A DNA stretch of 64,000 nucleotides. Source: CAZRRV01 sp964602735 (GTDB lineage Bacteria; Bacillota; Clostridia; Oscillospirales; Acutalibacteraceae). Both the position numbers and the translations under genes were made by a program. The notes under the pieces were generated by a model. It was not told where the DNA came from. It did no database searches and worked only from the letters and a program-made list of their open reading frames with translations. The stretch covers positions 1 to 64,000 of the forward strand of contig CAZRRV010000002.1 in assembly GCA_964602735.1 (NCBI GenBank). Direction: 5' to 3'. Numbering within the stretch: the first letter of the stretch is position 1; every line of letters begins with the position of its first letter. Below are positions 50,788 to 59,348 of the stretch, one piece after another.

Positions 50788-52116
50788 GTGAGCTGTATGC
50801 TTAAAAAACTGTTGTCTTTTGTTGTCGCCGCGTCGTTTCTCCTGTTTTGTTGCGGCATTGTGTCCCCGGTTTTTGCCGCGCCGAAAGTTCTGTTCAGCGA
50901 TGACTTCTCTTCCGGAAATCTTAACAAATGGATAAATCCGGTTCTGGACGATGATCCGAAGACGGACGATCAGGGCTGTGCGGCCGGAATCGGAAAGGTG
51001 AGCGGGGGAGTCCTGAACATCGACAATTCCAAGCCGGTGTACGACAAGAATGTGGCAAGTGAATTTTTCTATATCAACGCGAGAAATTTGAATATAAAAA
51101 ATTTCACCTTGACCATGAAGGTAAAAGCCGATCCGTCTTCTTTCACTGAGCAAAATCCGTGGCTCGGGGTGTGTTTCCGTAAAAGCCTTAACGGGCAGCC
51201 GGCGCTTGAGCGCTATAACGGCTGCAGCAATTTGATGGCCACGATACGGTTTACGAAAGATAAAACGATTGCTTCGGAAATTTACCGTAACTATGCGGGT
51301 GCGTCCCCGGCTTCGAGAAAGCCGAAAGCGGGAAGTCCGTATACCGGCGATGTTTCGGGGTTTGTTACGTGGCGGCTGGAAGTAAATGATGCGTCTGTTA
51401 AAAGCTATGTGAACAATACTCTTGTCGGCGAGATTGAATATAAAAATCTTAATGAAGCCGGCGCCATCGGAATTCATTGCACGTTGTTTAAGGGGCAAAT
51501 TGACGATATTGTTATCACGGAATATGCGGCCGGAGGCGGCACCGCAGGTTCTGCTCCCGTACAGTCGGCGGCATCTTCCGACAAATCGGATTCAAAGCCG
51601 AATCCCGGCGGTTCGACATCGTCTTCACAGGTTCAGGGCGGGGCTTCGGTTCCGTCTTCGGGCTCGTCCGGCGGTACGGAAAGCGAAATTCAGCCGGGAA
51701 GCGGGGCGGCTGTCCTTTCTCCGAAATACAAAGACGTTACGGTTGACGGTACGTTTAAGGTGATAAAACTGAGCCGCGCCCTTAAAGTAAAAGAGTTGCT
51801 CGACAGTTTTACGCTACCCGAAGGCTGTTCGCTGAAAATTGTGGATAATAACGGAACGGATATTGACGATGAAAACGCCGATGTGACCGACACGATGAAG
51901 GTAGTGATGATTAACGGCGGGGAAACCGTGGAATATGAGATCAACCTCGATTTCGATCCCGCCGGGGATACGTCGGATTCCGGGAACGGAGGCCTTCCCG
52001 TCGGGGCTGTTATCGGCATTGTTGCCGTGGCTGTCGTTATCTGCACCGCGGTCGTGCTGTTTGTCCTTTGGAAGAAAGGTAAAATTTTTGCAAAAAAACC
52101 TGACGGAGGCAGATGA
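50788..52116 (+). CDS. exported jelly-roll domain protein with C-terminal membrane anchor
   Basis: The 442-residue protein has a signal peptide (KKLLSFVVAASFLLFCCGIVSPVFA), a LamG/ConA-like domain (KVLFSDDFSSGNLNKWINP to GAIGIHCTLFKGQIDDIVITEY, residues about 30-250), a Ser/Gly-rich linker, a small beta domain (VTVDGTFKVIKLSRALKVKELLDSF, about 315-390) and a C-terminal helix (GAVIGIVAVAVVICTAVVLFVLWKKGK) with basic end. Unlike the related protein at 46944 it has no PxTG motif, so it should remain membrane-anchored. GTG 50788 has AGGAAAGGA at good spacing; ATG 50797 is possible. Last gene before the assembly gap; sugar or surface binding is inferred. Confidence 0.72.
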   Translation: MSCMLKKLLSFVVAASFLLFCCGIVSPVFAAPKVLFSDDFSSGNLNKWINPVLDDDPKTDDQGCAAGIGKVSGGVLNIDNSKPVYDKNVASEFFYINARNLNIKNFTLTMKVKADPSSFTEQNPWLGVCFRKSLNGQPALERYNGCSNLMATIRFTKDKTIASEIYRNYAGASPASRKPKAGSPYTGDVSGFVTWRLEVNDASVKSYVNNTLVGEIEYKNLNEAGAIGIHCTLFKGQIDDIVITEYAAGGGTAGSAPVQSAASSDKSDSKPNPGGSTSSSQVQGGASVPSSGSSGGTESEIQPGSGAAVLSPKYKDVTVDGTFKVIKLSRALKVKELLDSFTLPEGCSLKIVDNNGTDIDDENADVTDTMKVVMINGGETVEYEINLDFDPAGDTSDSGNGGLPVGAVIGIVAVAVVICTAVVLFVLWKKGKIFAKKPDGGR

Positions 52117-52437
52117 ACCGGGGGTTAACGGTTTGTTCTTTCTCACCGGATGCGAATACGGGAGTGGTTTACCGTGCGGGAGGATTTTGGTTGCGCGGAT
52201 AAGTTGCGCGCGATCGGTTCCGGATTGTCTCAAAATTTCCTAATCGCGGTGTAAAAACGGATTTAGCCGGGGAACGGCCGGATTCTGCCGGTGCGTTTTC
52301 CGGCTTTTGCCGTAAGAAGGAATTCGGTTGTGAACGGCCGGGGAATAAATAGCGTGTTGTAAAAAACGTCAATTCCGCTGTATTATACCCCGGTTCGGAA
52401 AGCACGTGCATCTTTCGCGCAGGGAACTTGCGCATAT
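52117..52437. other. Intergenic region before the assembly gap
   Basis: About 320 bp with no convincing gene. It contains a promoter-like pair TTGTAA (52357-52362) and TATTAT (52381-52386) with 18-bp spacing directed at the rhamnosidase gene across the gap. Confidence 0.4.
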
Positions 52438-52537
52438 NNNNNNNNNNNNNNNNNNNNNNNNNNNNNNNNNNNNNNNNNNNNNNNNNNNNNNNNNNNNNNN
52501 NNNNNNNNNNNNNNNNNNNNNNNNNNNNNNNNNNNNN
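52438..52537. other. Assembly gap (100 N)
   Basis: Exactly 100 N, a conventional scaffold gap of unknown true length. It lies directly before the alpha-L-rhamnosidase start. Confidence 0.99.
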
Positions 52538-52549
52538 AAGGCGGGCATT

Positions 52550-54784
52550 ATGAGGAACTCTTTGGAACAGGCGCGGTGGATATGGCTTCCCTCGGGAGAA
52601 GATGTAAATCAGTATGTCGATTTCAGGCATATTTTTACACTTAAGGGCAATGAGAAAAACGTAAGTCTGCTTATCAGCGCCGATTCGCGGTACAGCGTAT
52701 TTATCAACGGAAGGGAACTGACGGCGTCGCAGTTCGCGGATTATCCCGATAAGAAAGTATTCGATACCGTGAATATTACAAACCTGGTTCATCCGGGGGA
52801 AAACACCGTTGCCGTTCTGGGGTACTTCCAGGGTGAAGACAGCTCAACTTACCGCAAAGGAGAGGCCGGTCTGATCTTTGCGGTAGAAACCGTCGGTACG
52901 GTTGTCGCGGCAAGCTGTGGAGAAACGAAGTGCCGAGTGTCGCGGGAATACAAAAGCGGGGAGGTTGAAAGATTTTCGCGGCAGCTTTCATTTTCTTTCC
53001 ATTATAATGCCGCCGAAAATGACGGGTGGAGAGAAGAAACCTACCGCCCGGGGCCGGATTGGGCCCCGGCCCGGGAAACCGGCGCGGAACCGAAACTTAT
53101 TCCGCGCCCGATTTTTCCGCTTAACCGCGGGGAACCCCGCAGCTGCCGCCTGACTGCGCAGGGCATATTCTTTGATCCGCGGATTCCCGAAGAGCAATGC
53201 GGGGAAAAGATGCAGCGCTCCGCGCTCTGTTTCCGTTCTCCGTCTGACTGGGGATTGCCGGAAAATCCCGCCGGGTTGCCGGATAAGTCCGGGCTGTGGC
53301 TGGAGGACGGCGACGGAGACGGGTTGTATCTGGTTCTGGATTTGGGAAGAGAGGAATCGGGTCTCTTCCATCTGGATATTGAAATGCCGGAGCCCGCGCG
53401 CATTTTGGCGGGATTCGGGGAGCATCTCGACGATCTTCGGGTACGCGCCGGCGTGGGAGGAAGACAGTTCGCCGCCGTTTACGATGCCAAAACCGGAAGG
53501 CAGACATTCACATACGCGCTTAAACGTGTCGGATGCAGGTATGTGCAACTGCATATTTACGCTCATTCCGCAAAGATTTTTTACGCAGGCGTACTTCCTG
53601 TTGCGTACCCGGTGAAATACAGAAAGTCGTTTCACTGCTCCGATGCACTCCATAACCGCATTTTTGAGGTTTGCCGCCGCACGCTTGAACTCTGTATGCA
53701 TGAGCATTACGAAGATTGCCCGTGGAGAGAGCAGGCGATGTATGCCATGGATTCCGGGATTCAGATGCTGTGCGGGTATTATGTTTTCGATAATCCGGAG
53801 TTTGCGGCATCCGGCTTGCGCCTTTTGGCGCTCGGCATGCGTGAGGACGGACTTCTGGAACTGTGCGCTCCTGCGCGTGTTAAAATTACAATCCCGTGCT
53901 TTTCGCTCAGTTTTATTTCGGCGCTGCGGGAGTACGTGGAAGCATCGGGCGATGTCTCTTTAGGGAGGGAACTGCTTCCCGTAGCAGATAAAATTCTTCG
54001 GCTTTTTTTGAAACGGCGTGGCGCGAACGGGCTTACGCCCTGCTTTACCGAACCCGGGTACTGGAACTTTTACGAATGGGGCGAGGGATTGGACGGGGGA
54101 GCGATCATACGTGACCGAAGTATACCCGAAACGTACGACGCGCCTTTGAACGGAATGCTTTCGCTTGCGCTCGATGACGCCGCCGGGCTTTACCGCCTCC
54201 TCGGCAACGAGAGCGCCGCGGAGCGGATCATGATTGAGAAAGACAGATTAAACCGCGCGTGCGCCGCGTTTTGGGATGATGAACGCGGAATGTACGCGAC
54301 GTATCTGGTGAACGGAAAGCGTATGCATTTTTGCGAATTAAGTCAGGCAATCTTTGTCTGCGCCGGAGTTGCGGGAAGAGCCGTTACGGATTCGATTTTG
54401 GAGAAACTGGCAAATCCGCAATGCGGCCTTATCCCGATAACACTGGGGAGCCGGATCTTTAAGTATGAAGCGCTGATGCGCCGCCCGGAGGTTTACGGGC
54501 GGTGGGTAATGGACGATGTGGCAAGAATATGGGGCGGAATGCTGTTCGCGGGGGCGACCAGTTTCTGGGAAACGGAAACGGGCGCATGGGATTTCGAACG
54601 CGCGGGAAGTCTCTGCCACGGGTGGTCCGCCGTTCCGATTTATCTGTATTACAGATATGTTCTCGGCCGGCGCATCAACGGAGAACGCGAACAGCCCGTA
54701 TTTTGCGGATTGTACGAAACGGGGGAGCGCAGTGAAAAACCGCCGACTTCCGAAAAAATGCGAAACACGGAAAATCTGTTATGA
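52550..54784 (+). CDS. alpha-L-rhamnosidase (GH78)
   Basis: The 745-residue protein hydrolyses terminal alpha-L-rhamnose from glycans or flavonoid glycosides. An N-terminal beta domain (ARWIWLPSGEDVNQYVDFRHIFTLKG, SRYSVFINGREL) is followed by an (alpha/alpha)6 barrel. The GH78 signature YEDCPWREQAMYAMDSG is near 388-404, with WNFYEWGEG and SLCHGWSAVPIYLYYRYVLG later. No signal peptide is seen, so it may act in the cytosol on imported oligosaccharides. The first ATG after the gap (52550) starts MRNSLEQARWIW, plausible for the family, but residues in the gap cannot be excluded. Fits with rhaBAD for rhamnose use. Confidence 0.9.
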   Translation: MRNSLEQARWIWLPSGEDVNQYVDFRHIFTLKGNEKNVSLLISADSRYSVFINGRELTASQFADYPDKKVFDTVNITNLVHPGENTVAVLGYFQGEDSSTYRKGEAGLIFAVETVGTVVAASCGETKCRVSREYKSGEVERFSRQLSFSFHYNAAENDGWREETYRPGPDWAPARETGAEPKLIPRPIFPLNRGEPRSCRLTAQGIFFDPRIPEEQCGEKMQRSALCFRSPSDWGLPENPAGLPDKSGLWLEDGDGDGLYLVLDLGREESGLFHLDIEMPEPARILAGFGEHLDDLRVRAGVGGRQFAAVYDAKTGRQTFTYALKRVGCRYVQLHIYAHSAKIFYAGVLPVAYPVKYRKSFHCSDALHNRIFEVCRRTLELCMHEHYEDCPWREQAMYAMDSGIQMLCGYYVFDNPEFAASGLRLLALGMREDGLLELCAPARVKITIPCFSLSFISALREYVEASGDVSLGRELLPVADKILRLFLKRRGANGLTPCFTEPGYWNFYEWGEGLDGGAIIRDRSIPETYDAPLNGMLSLALDDAAGLYRLLGNESAAERIMIEKDRLNRACAAFWDDERGMYATYLVNGKRMHFCELSQAIFVCAGVAGRAVTDSILEKLANPQCGLIPITLGSRIFKYEALMRRPEVYGRWVMDDVARIWGGMLFAGATSFWETETGAWDFERAGSLCHGWSAVPIYLYYRYVLGRRINGEREQPVFCGLYETGERSEKPPTSEKMRNTENLL

Positions 54785-55470
54785 AGCTTATTTTCCCGTA
54801 AAACGCGCCACAGATTTCGGATTGTTCTTTCGCCTTGCGCCGATCTTACCTCCGTACGGTTTTTGCCTGCCGTGATGAGCGGGCGCGGATCCGATAAATT
54901 CATATACCGGTGCTGGTTGAGGCCGATGGAAATTATAAAGCGGTAAAAAAATTTACAAATCGGGCGGCGGGAAAAGCGCCGGCGAAAAGGTAACGGAAAG
55001 TCCGACACCGGCGACGGCGGGAATCAAATACTCCTGCATTAAAAGATAAAAAAGCTTGAATCACGGATAAACGATTATCGGTAAAAGGCATAACTTCAAG
55101 CGTTCACACGCCCTTTTCCGTGCGGAGTCTGTTAAACTTGACGGAACATAGCGGGAAACACAGCATTTTTACGGTGAACGGCACCCCGTCAAATATGACG
55201 GGGTGCCGTTCATGCTCCTTGCGCGTAACTTTTACATATAATCAGACGGTACACATCATAATTTTAACATATCCGCCGATTTATCCCGAAGACAGCAATA
55301 CATACGATTTTTAAGGAGTTTTCGCATAATGTTCGTTGCGCGGCCGAGCCGTATGATTCCCCGCGCGATTTGCGGCAGACGGTTGCTGCGGTATTTGGGT
55401 TGCCGCTTATCCGGCGGCGCAGGGTTGTATCCGCGCTCAATCTCGGCGGAGAAAATCCGGCGCGGGTTGC
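54785..55470. other. Intergenic region between the rhamnosidase and ogg, no gene
   Basis: About 690 bp with no frame that has a good ribosome binding site and family resemblance. It contains a stem GCTTGAA / TTCAAGC near 55054-55101 and the strong 17-bp hairpin at 55175-55212. Confidence 0.45.
55175..55212. repeat. 17-bp perfect inverted repeat with 4-nt loop
   Basis: TGAACGGCACCCCGTCA and its exact reverse complement flank AATA. The stem is strong but has no T-run on either side, so it does not look like a standard terminator. It lies between convergent genes. Confidence 0.6.
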
Positions 55471-56292
55471 CTACGGCCGCGGACGGGCGGTTTGCCGTTC
55501 GCGGAAAAAAACGTATTGTTGTACTATTCCGGCATATTGCCCGAACATGGCAAAGGGAGATTTTCCGCCGAAATGCTCGCCGACCGCGCGGCCGATCCAC
55601 ACATCAACCGGCACGCAGGCGGTTCTGCCGTAGGCAAACAGCGCCACGCAGTTGGCCACTTTTGCCCCCACTCCCCGTATGCGCTTAAGCGCTTCGATAA
55701 GTTCGCCGTCGCTTAACGAGTTAAGCGCGTCAAGGTCGGTTTCGCGGGTCGATACACGGGCCGCCGCATCTGAAACATACCGCGTCCGGTAGCCCAATCC
55801 GCATTTGTTCAGTTCTTCCGCGGAGGCGTGCCGCATTTCCTCCGCCGTGGGGAATATGTACAGCGTTTCGCGTTCCGTGGTTATTTTACGCCCGTATTTT
55901 TCCGCTATCATTTCAACCGATTTTGCTATCGCAGGAATGTTTTTCCGCTGTGATATTATAAAAGTTACCAGCGTTTCCCACGGATCCTGCCGCAGGATTC
56001 GAATGCCTCTGCCGAATTTCACCGCGCCGTCTATATAGCTGTCTTTCCCGGAAATTTCCGTATTTATCTCTCTGTAGTTGCGGCTCAGGTCGAAATATTT
56101 GCGCCATACGGTAGCCCATTCTGCCGCGCCGCAGGAAACATCGAAATATCCGCCGCCGCGGTCGCGGATATACAGTACATTATTCCCGTTGATAAAGCGG
56201 AAGGAACCGTCGCTTAATTTTTTGGCGCGAAAGCACTGTCCGCTTAATATTATTTTTCGCAGATCAATTTCATCGTCGATTGCAACCGTCAT
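55471..56292 (-). CDS. 8-oxoguanine DNA glycosylase (Ogg1 type)
   Basis: This bifunctional glycosylase/lyase removes 8-oxoguanine. The 273-residue protein has an Ogg1-like N-terminal beta domain (LRKIILSGQCFRAKKLSDGSFRFINGNNVLYI), DPWETLVTFIISQRKNIPAI, and the helix-hairpin-helix GPD motif LKRIRGVGAKVANCVALFAYGRTACVPVDVWI, with the catalytic Lys in GAKVANC and Asp in VPVDVW. The C-terminal GEHFGG and QYAGIVQQYVFF also match. It is divergently transcribed from alr and monocistronic. Confidence 0.92.
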   Translation of the reverse strand: MTVAIDDEIDLRKIILSGQCFRAKKLSDGSFRFINGNNVLYIRDRGGGYFDVSCGAAEWATVWRKYFDLSRNYREINTEISGKDSYIDGAVKFGRGIRILRQDPWETLVTFIISQRKNIPAIAKSVEMIAEKYGRKITTERETLYIFPTAEEMRHASAEELNKCGLGYRTRYVSDAAARVSTRETDLDALNSLSDGELIEALKRIRGVGAKVANCVALFAYGRTACVPVDVWIGRAVGEHFGGKSPFAMFGQYAGIVQQYVFFRERQTARPRP

Positions 56293-56385
56293 AATGTTCA
56301 GCCCTTTTCAAGCATTTAAGCATACGGCATATTTATTATAAAACGGGAAAATGTTTTTGTCAAAAAAATCGTGTGCCGGCGAGAG

Positions 56386-56414
56386 TTGCAAAAGTACGGG
56401 AGGTGTAGTATAAT
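56386..56414 (+). promoter_or_regulatory. Promoter of alr
   Basis: TTGCAA (56386-56391) and TATAAT (56409-56414) are spaced 17 bp, 31 bp before the TTG start of alr. Confidence 0.65.
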
Positions 56415-56445
56415 TGCCGTAATCGGAGTTTCGGAGGGGTTGAGA

Positions 56446-57585
56446 TTGAAAAGCGTCACAAGCGCCACCGGGCGCGCCTGGATTGAGATAAATTTGGATA
56501 ATTTGCGGCATAACGCCGAGGTGCTTCAGGGGCTGATGCCGCGGGACTGCCGGCTTATGGCGGTGGTGAAAGCGAACGCTTACGGGCACGGAGCGGTACT
56601 CGTTTCGTCATGGCTGCAGCGGTGGGGCGTTACGGCTTTCGGGGTCGCGACCGTTGACGAGGGTATCGAACTGCGCCGGCACGGCATAAAAGGGGAAATA
56701 CTCGTTTTCGGATATACCGATCCCGCGCGGGTAAAAGAAATTAAAAAATACGGGCTTACACAAACGGTTGTCGACGCGTCATACGCGGAAGAACTTGACA
56801 GGCGGGGAATTCCCGTCGATGTTCACATCAAAATAGATACCGGCATGCACAGGCTCGGCTATCCCTCCGACGATTTCGAGAGCATTGCCGGGGCGTTTAA
56901 TATGCGATGCCTGCGTATTTGCGGTATGTACACCCACCTGTGCTGCGCCGACAACGAGAATCCGGGCGACCGCGAGTTCACCGAAAATCAAATAGAAAAA
57001 TTTTATTCGGTTGTCGATTATCTGAAAACCAAAAATATAAAAATTCCGAAACTGCATATTCAAAGCAGCTACGGGCTGCTCAATTATCCGAAACTCAAAT
57101 GCGATTACGCGAGGATCGGCATAGCGCTTTACGGCGGGATTAAAACCGGGAGTACATACTTAAAACCCGATTTGAAGCCCGTAATGTTTCTTAAAGCGCG
57201 GGTTGTGCATATACAAACTGTAAAGACTGGCGAGAGCGTGGGTTACGGCAGAACGTTCACCGCGAAACGCGACAGCCTGATCGCCGTGGTGTCCGTGGGT
57301 TACGACGACGGTTACCCGCGAACCGTAAGGAGCGGCTGCGCGCTTGTGAACGGAGTTTACGCCCCGCTGGCCGGCCGCGTCTGCATGGATCAGCTCGCCG
57401 TCGATATTACCGGCATCCCCGGTGTAAAAACGGGCGATACGGTTACGCTTATCGGCGACGGTAGAATTTCGGCGTCCGACGTTGCGGAAAATTACGGAAG
57501 TATAAGCAACGAACTGTTTTGCCGCATGGGGGAGAGAGTGCCCGTAATAGCCGTGCATGCGGGCAACAAGCCCAAAAATGCCTGA
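56446..57585 (+). CDS. alr: alanine racemase
   Basis: Alr interconverts L- and D-alanine with PLP for peptidoglycan synthesis. The 379-residue protein has the PLP-binding VVKANAYGHGA (catalytic Lys in KANAYGHG), AWIEINLDNLRHNAEVL at the N terminus, HIKIDTGMHRLGY, RIGIALYGG, and the catalytic Tyr in SVGYDDGYPRTV with GRVCMDQLAVDIT. The AWIEINLDNLRHN style is shared with the VanT/serine racemase catalytic domain branch; no vanT membrane domain or van genes are present. TTG 56446 has GGAGGGG 6 nt upstream and is preferred to frames opening upstream. It precedes a plsC-GT8 cluster. Confidence 0.93.
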   Translation: MKSVTSATGRAWIEINLDNLRHNAEVLQGLMPRDCRLMAVVKANAYGHGAVLVSSWLQRWGVTAFGVATVDEGIELRRHGIKGEILVFGYTDPARVKEIKKYGLTQTVVDASYAEELDRRGIPVDVHIKIDTGMHRLGYPSDDFESIAGAFNMRCLRICGMYTHLCCADNENPGDREFTENQIEKFYSVVDYLKTKNIKIPKLHIQSSYGLLNYPKLKCDYARIGIALYGGIKTGSTYLKPDLKPVMFLKARVVHIQTVKTGESVGYGRTFTAKRDSLIAVVSVGYDDGYPRTVRSGCALVNGVYAPLAGRVCMDQLAVDITGIPGVKTGDTVTLIGDGRISASDVAENYGSISNELFCRMGERVPVIAVHAGNKPKNA

Positions 57586-57606
57586 GTGTTTTATATAGGA
57601 TTCACA

Positions 57607-57699
57607 ATTCTACTCTGAGTAGAGAGCCATTCTATCGCGGTGATAGGGCGGGGGCTTTCCGGTATAGCTCCCGCCCTCGGCAATAGAGTGACTTTTTTC
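57607..57699 (+). terminator. Composite hairpin with T-run between alr and plsC
   Basis: A small stem CTACT-CTG-AGTAG (57610-57622) precedes a larger one: CATTCTAT (57628-57635) pairs with ATAGAGTG (57683-57690, one G-U), enclosing a 10-bp stem GGCGGGGGCT / AGCTCCCGCC. TTTTTT at 57693-57698 follows. It could terminate alr or act as an attenuator for the downstream genes. Confidence 0.55.
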
Positions 57700-57744
57700 G
57701 TGATTTGCGGTATTTTTATATCGTCGGGAGGAGGCGGCGCGGGT

Positions 57745-58527
57745 ATGAAAGAACGCCGGGTAATTACATACAGCGACGAGCGCAAAGACGATTTTGCCGG
57801 GGTACGCAAACGCGAGACGAAGATCACCGCGGATTTTAAGTTCGTGCGGAAAAATCCCCTGTGGCGTATGCTGTCGTTTGTGGTCTACCGCCTGATTATG
57901 ACCCCGTTCGCCTTTATTTACAGCAAGATAAAATACCGCGTGAAAATCGTCAGGAATTATACAAGGCCGCCGAAAAAAGGCGAGGGATGTTTCCTTTATT
58001 CAAATCATACGCTGGCAGACGGCGATGCTTTTTTTCCTTCGGTTATGTTTTTCCCGAAAAGGGTATATGTGGTTGTAAGCCCCGCGAACCTTTCCACCCC
58101 CGGAACGAAAAATTTTATATTGATGAACGGTGCAATTCCCGTGCCGAATAACGTATCGGCGTTCCGCGGATTTTTGAACGCGATCGAAAAGCGCATATTG
58201 CAGGGCGCCTGCGTTACGATTTATCCCGAAGCGCATATCTGGCCGTATTATACCGAAATCCGTCCGTTCCCCGCCTCCGTAATGAGATACCCCGTAAAAT
58301 ATAACGCTCCGGTGTATGTGTCTACCACCACCTATTCGGAAAAGCCGGGCGGCGGGAAACCGCGCGTAACCGTGTACCTGGAAGGGCCGTTCTACCCCGA
58401 CGCCGCGATACCGGCAAAACAGGCCGAATACAGGCTGTGCGAAACGGTTGAGGAAGTGATGCGGCGCAACGCGAAGCACAGTTCTTACAGCTACATCGAA
58501 TACCGGCGGGAGGGGGCGGCCGAATGA
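57745..58527 (+). CDS. PlsC-like acyltransferase with altered catalytic motif, copy 1
   Basis: The 260-residue protein resembles 1-acylglycerol-3-phosphate acyltransferases: hydrophobic N-terminal segment (MLSFVVYRLIMTPFAFIYS), FLYSNHTLADGDAFF and VTIYPEAHIWPYY. The catalytic motif is not canonical: His is followed by Asp at +4 and +6 rather than +5 (HTLADGD). The acceptor may be a glycolipid or cell-wall polymer intermediate, given the adjacent GT8 genes (inference). Start ATG 57745 with GGGAGGAGG; an upstream frame overlaps the hairpin at 57628. It overlaps the GT8 gene by 4 bp. Confidence 0.75.
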   Translation: MKERRVITYSDERKDDFAGVRKRETKITADFKFVRKNPLWRMLSFVVYRLIMTPFAFIYSKIKYRVKIVRNYTRPPKKGEGCFLYSNHTLADGDAFFPSVMFFPKRVYVVVSPANLSTPGTKNFILMNGAIPVPNNVSAFRGFLNAIEKRILQGACVTIYPEAHIWPYYTEIRPFPASVMRYPVKYNAPVYVSTTTYSEKPGGGKPRVTVYLEGPFYPDAAIPAKQAEYRLCETVEEVMRRNAKHSSYSYIEYRREGAAE

Positions 58528-59348
58528 TTTCACTGTTATTTGCCGGGAACGCCGCCGCTTTCGACGGATTGCTTATAGCCGCGCTGTCGATCTCAAAACA
58601 TACGAAAGATCCGATGAGGGTTTTTATTCTTACCATGGATTTAAGCGAGCGCAATCCCGATTTTGTCCCTCTCGGGGAACGGCACCGAGAGTATCTGGAA
58701 AAAATTTACAGGCGTGCCGACCCGAACAGCTCGGTGGTGCTTATCGACGCCGGAGACCGGTTCAGAGCCGAACTTGCGGATTCCCCCAACGCCGTTACCG
58801 GCTATACGCCGTACTGTTTTCTTCGCCTTTTCTCGGACCGTATCCCCGAAATTCCCGATAAAGTTCTCTATCTTGATACCGACATCGTCGCGGCGGGCGA
58901 TATACGGCCGTTGTTTGAAAAGAACATCGAGGGATTTGAGCTTGCCGCGGTGCTCGACTATTACGGCAGGTACTTTATGGGCTATCACTACTTTAATTCC
59001 GGGGTAATGCTTTTGAATCTGCCGGAGATACGGCGGTCGGGGCTTTTCCGGCGGGCCGTAAAACTGTTAAACCGGCGCAGACTGTTCCTGCCGGATCAAA
59101 CGGCGCTGAACCGCCTTATAAAGCGGAAATACATTCTCCCCGGCAGGTATAACGAGCAAAAACATTTCCCCGACGATACGGTTATCCAGCATTTTACCAA
59201 AACCATCATCTGGACGCCGTATTTTCACACGCGTACGATAAAACCGTGGCAGATTGATACCGTGAAAAGCGTTTTAACCGATAAATATAACGACATTTTA
59301 GACGCGTACGTTGATGAAAAGAAGAAATTTGAAGAGGAGACTTTATAA
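58524..59348 (+). CDS. family 8 glycosyltransferase, copy 1
   Basis: GT8 enzymes are retaining transferases using UDP-glucose, UDP-galactose or related donors. The 274-residue protein has the N-terminal LLFAGNAAAFDGLLIAALSISKHT, the DxD metal motif KVLYLDTDIVAAGDI near 112-126, HYFNSGVMLLNL, and FLPDQTALNRLIKRKYILPGRYN. It ends EKKKFEEETL. The start overlaps the acyltransferase by 4 bp and its stop overlaps the next GT8 by 1 bp. It could build a glycolipid or lipoteichoic-type polymer with the second GT8 (inference). Confidence 0.9.
   Translation: MISLLFAGNAAAFDGLLIAALSISKHTKDPMRVFILTMDLSERNPDFVPLGERHREYLEKIYRRADPNSSVVLIDAGDRFRAELADSPNAVTGYTPYCFLRLFSDRIPEIPDKVLYLDTDIVAAGDIRPLFEKNIEGFELAAVLDYYGRYFMGYHYFNSGVMLLNLPEIRRSGLFRRAVKLLNRRRLFLPDQTALNRLIKRKYILPGRYNEQKHFPDDTVIQHFTKTIIWTPYFHTRTIKPWQIDTVKSVLTDKYNDILDAYVDEKKKFEEETL

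Noticed and set aside
56470..57585. Assignment of the racemase as VanT or serine racemase
   Set aside because: There is no membrane domain and no van gene nearby; ordinary alanine racemase explains all motifs.
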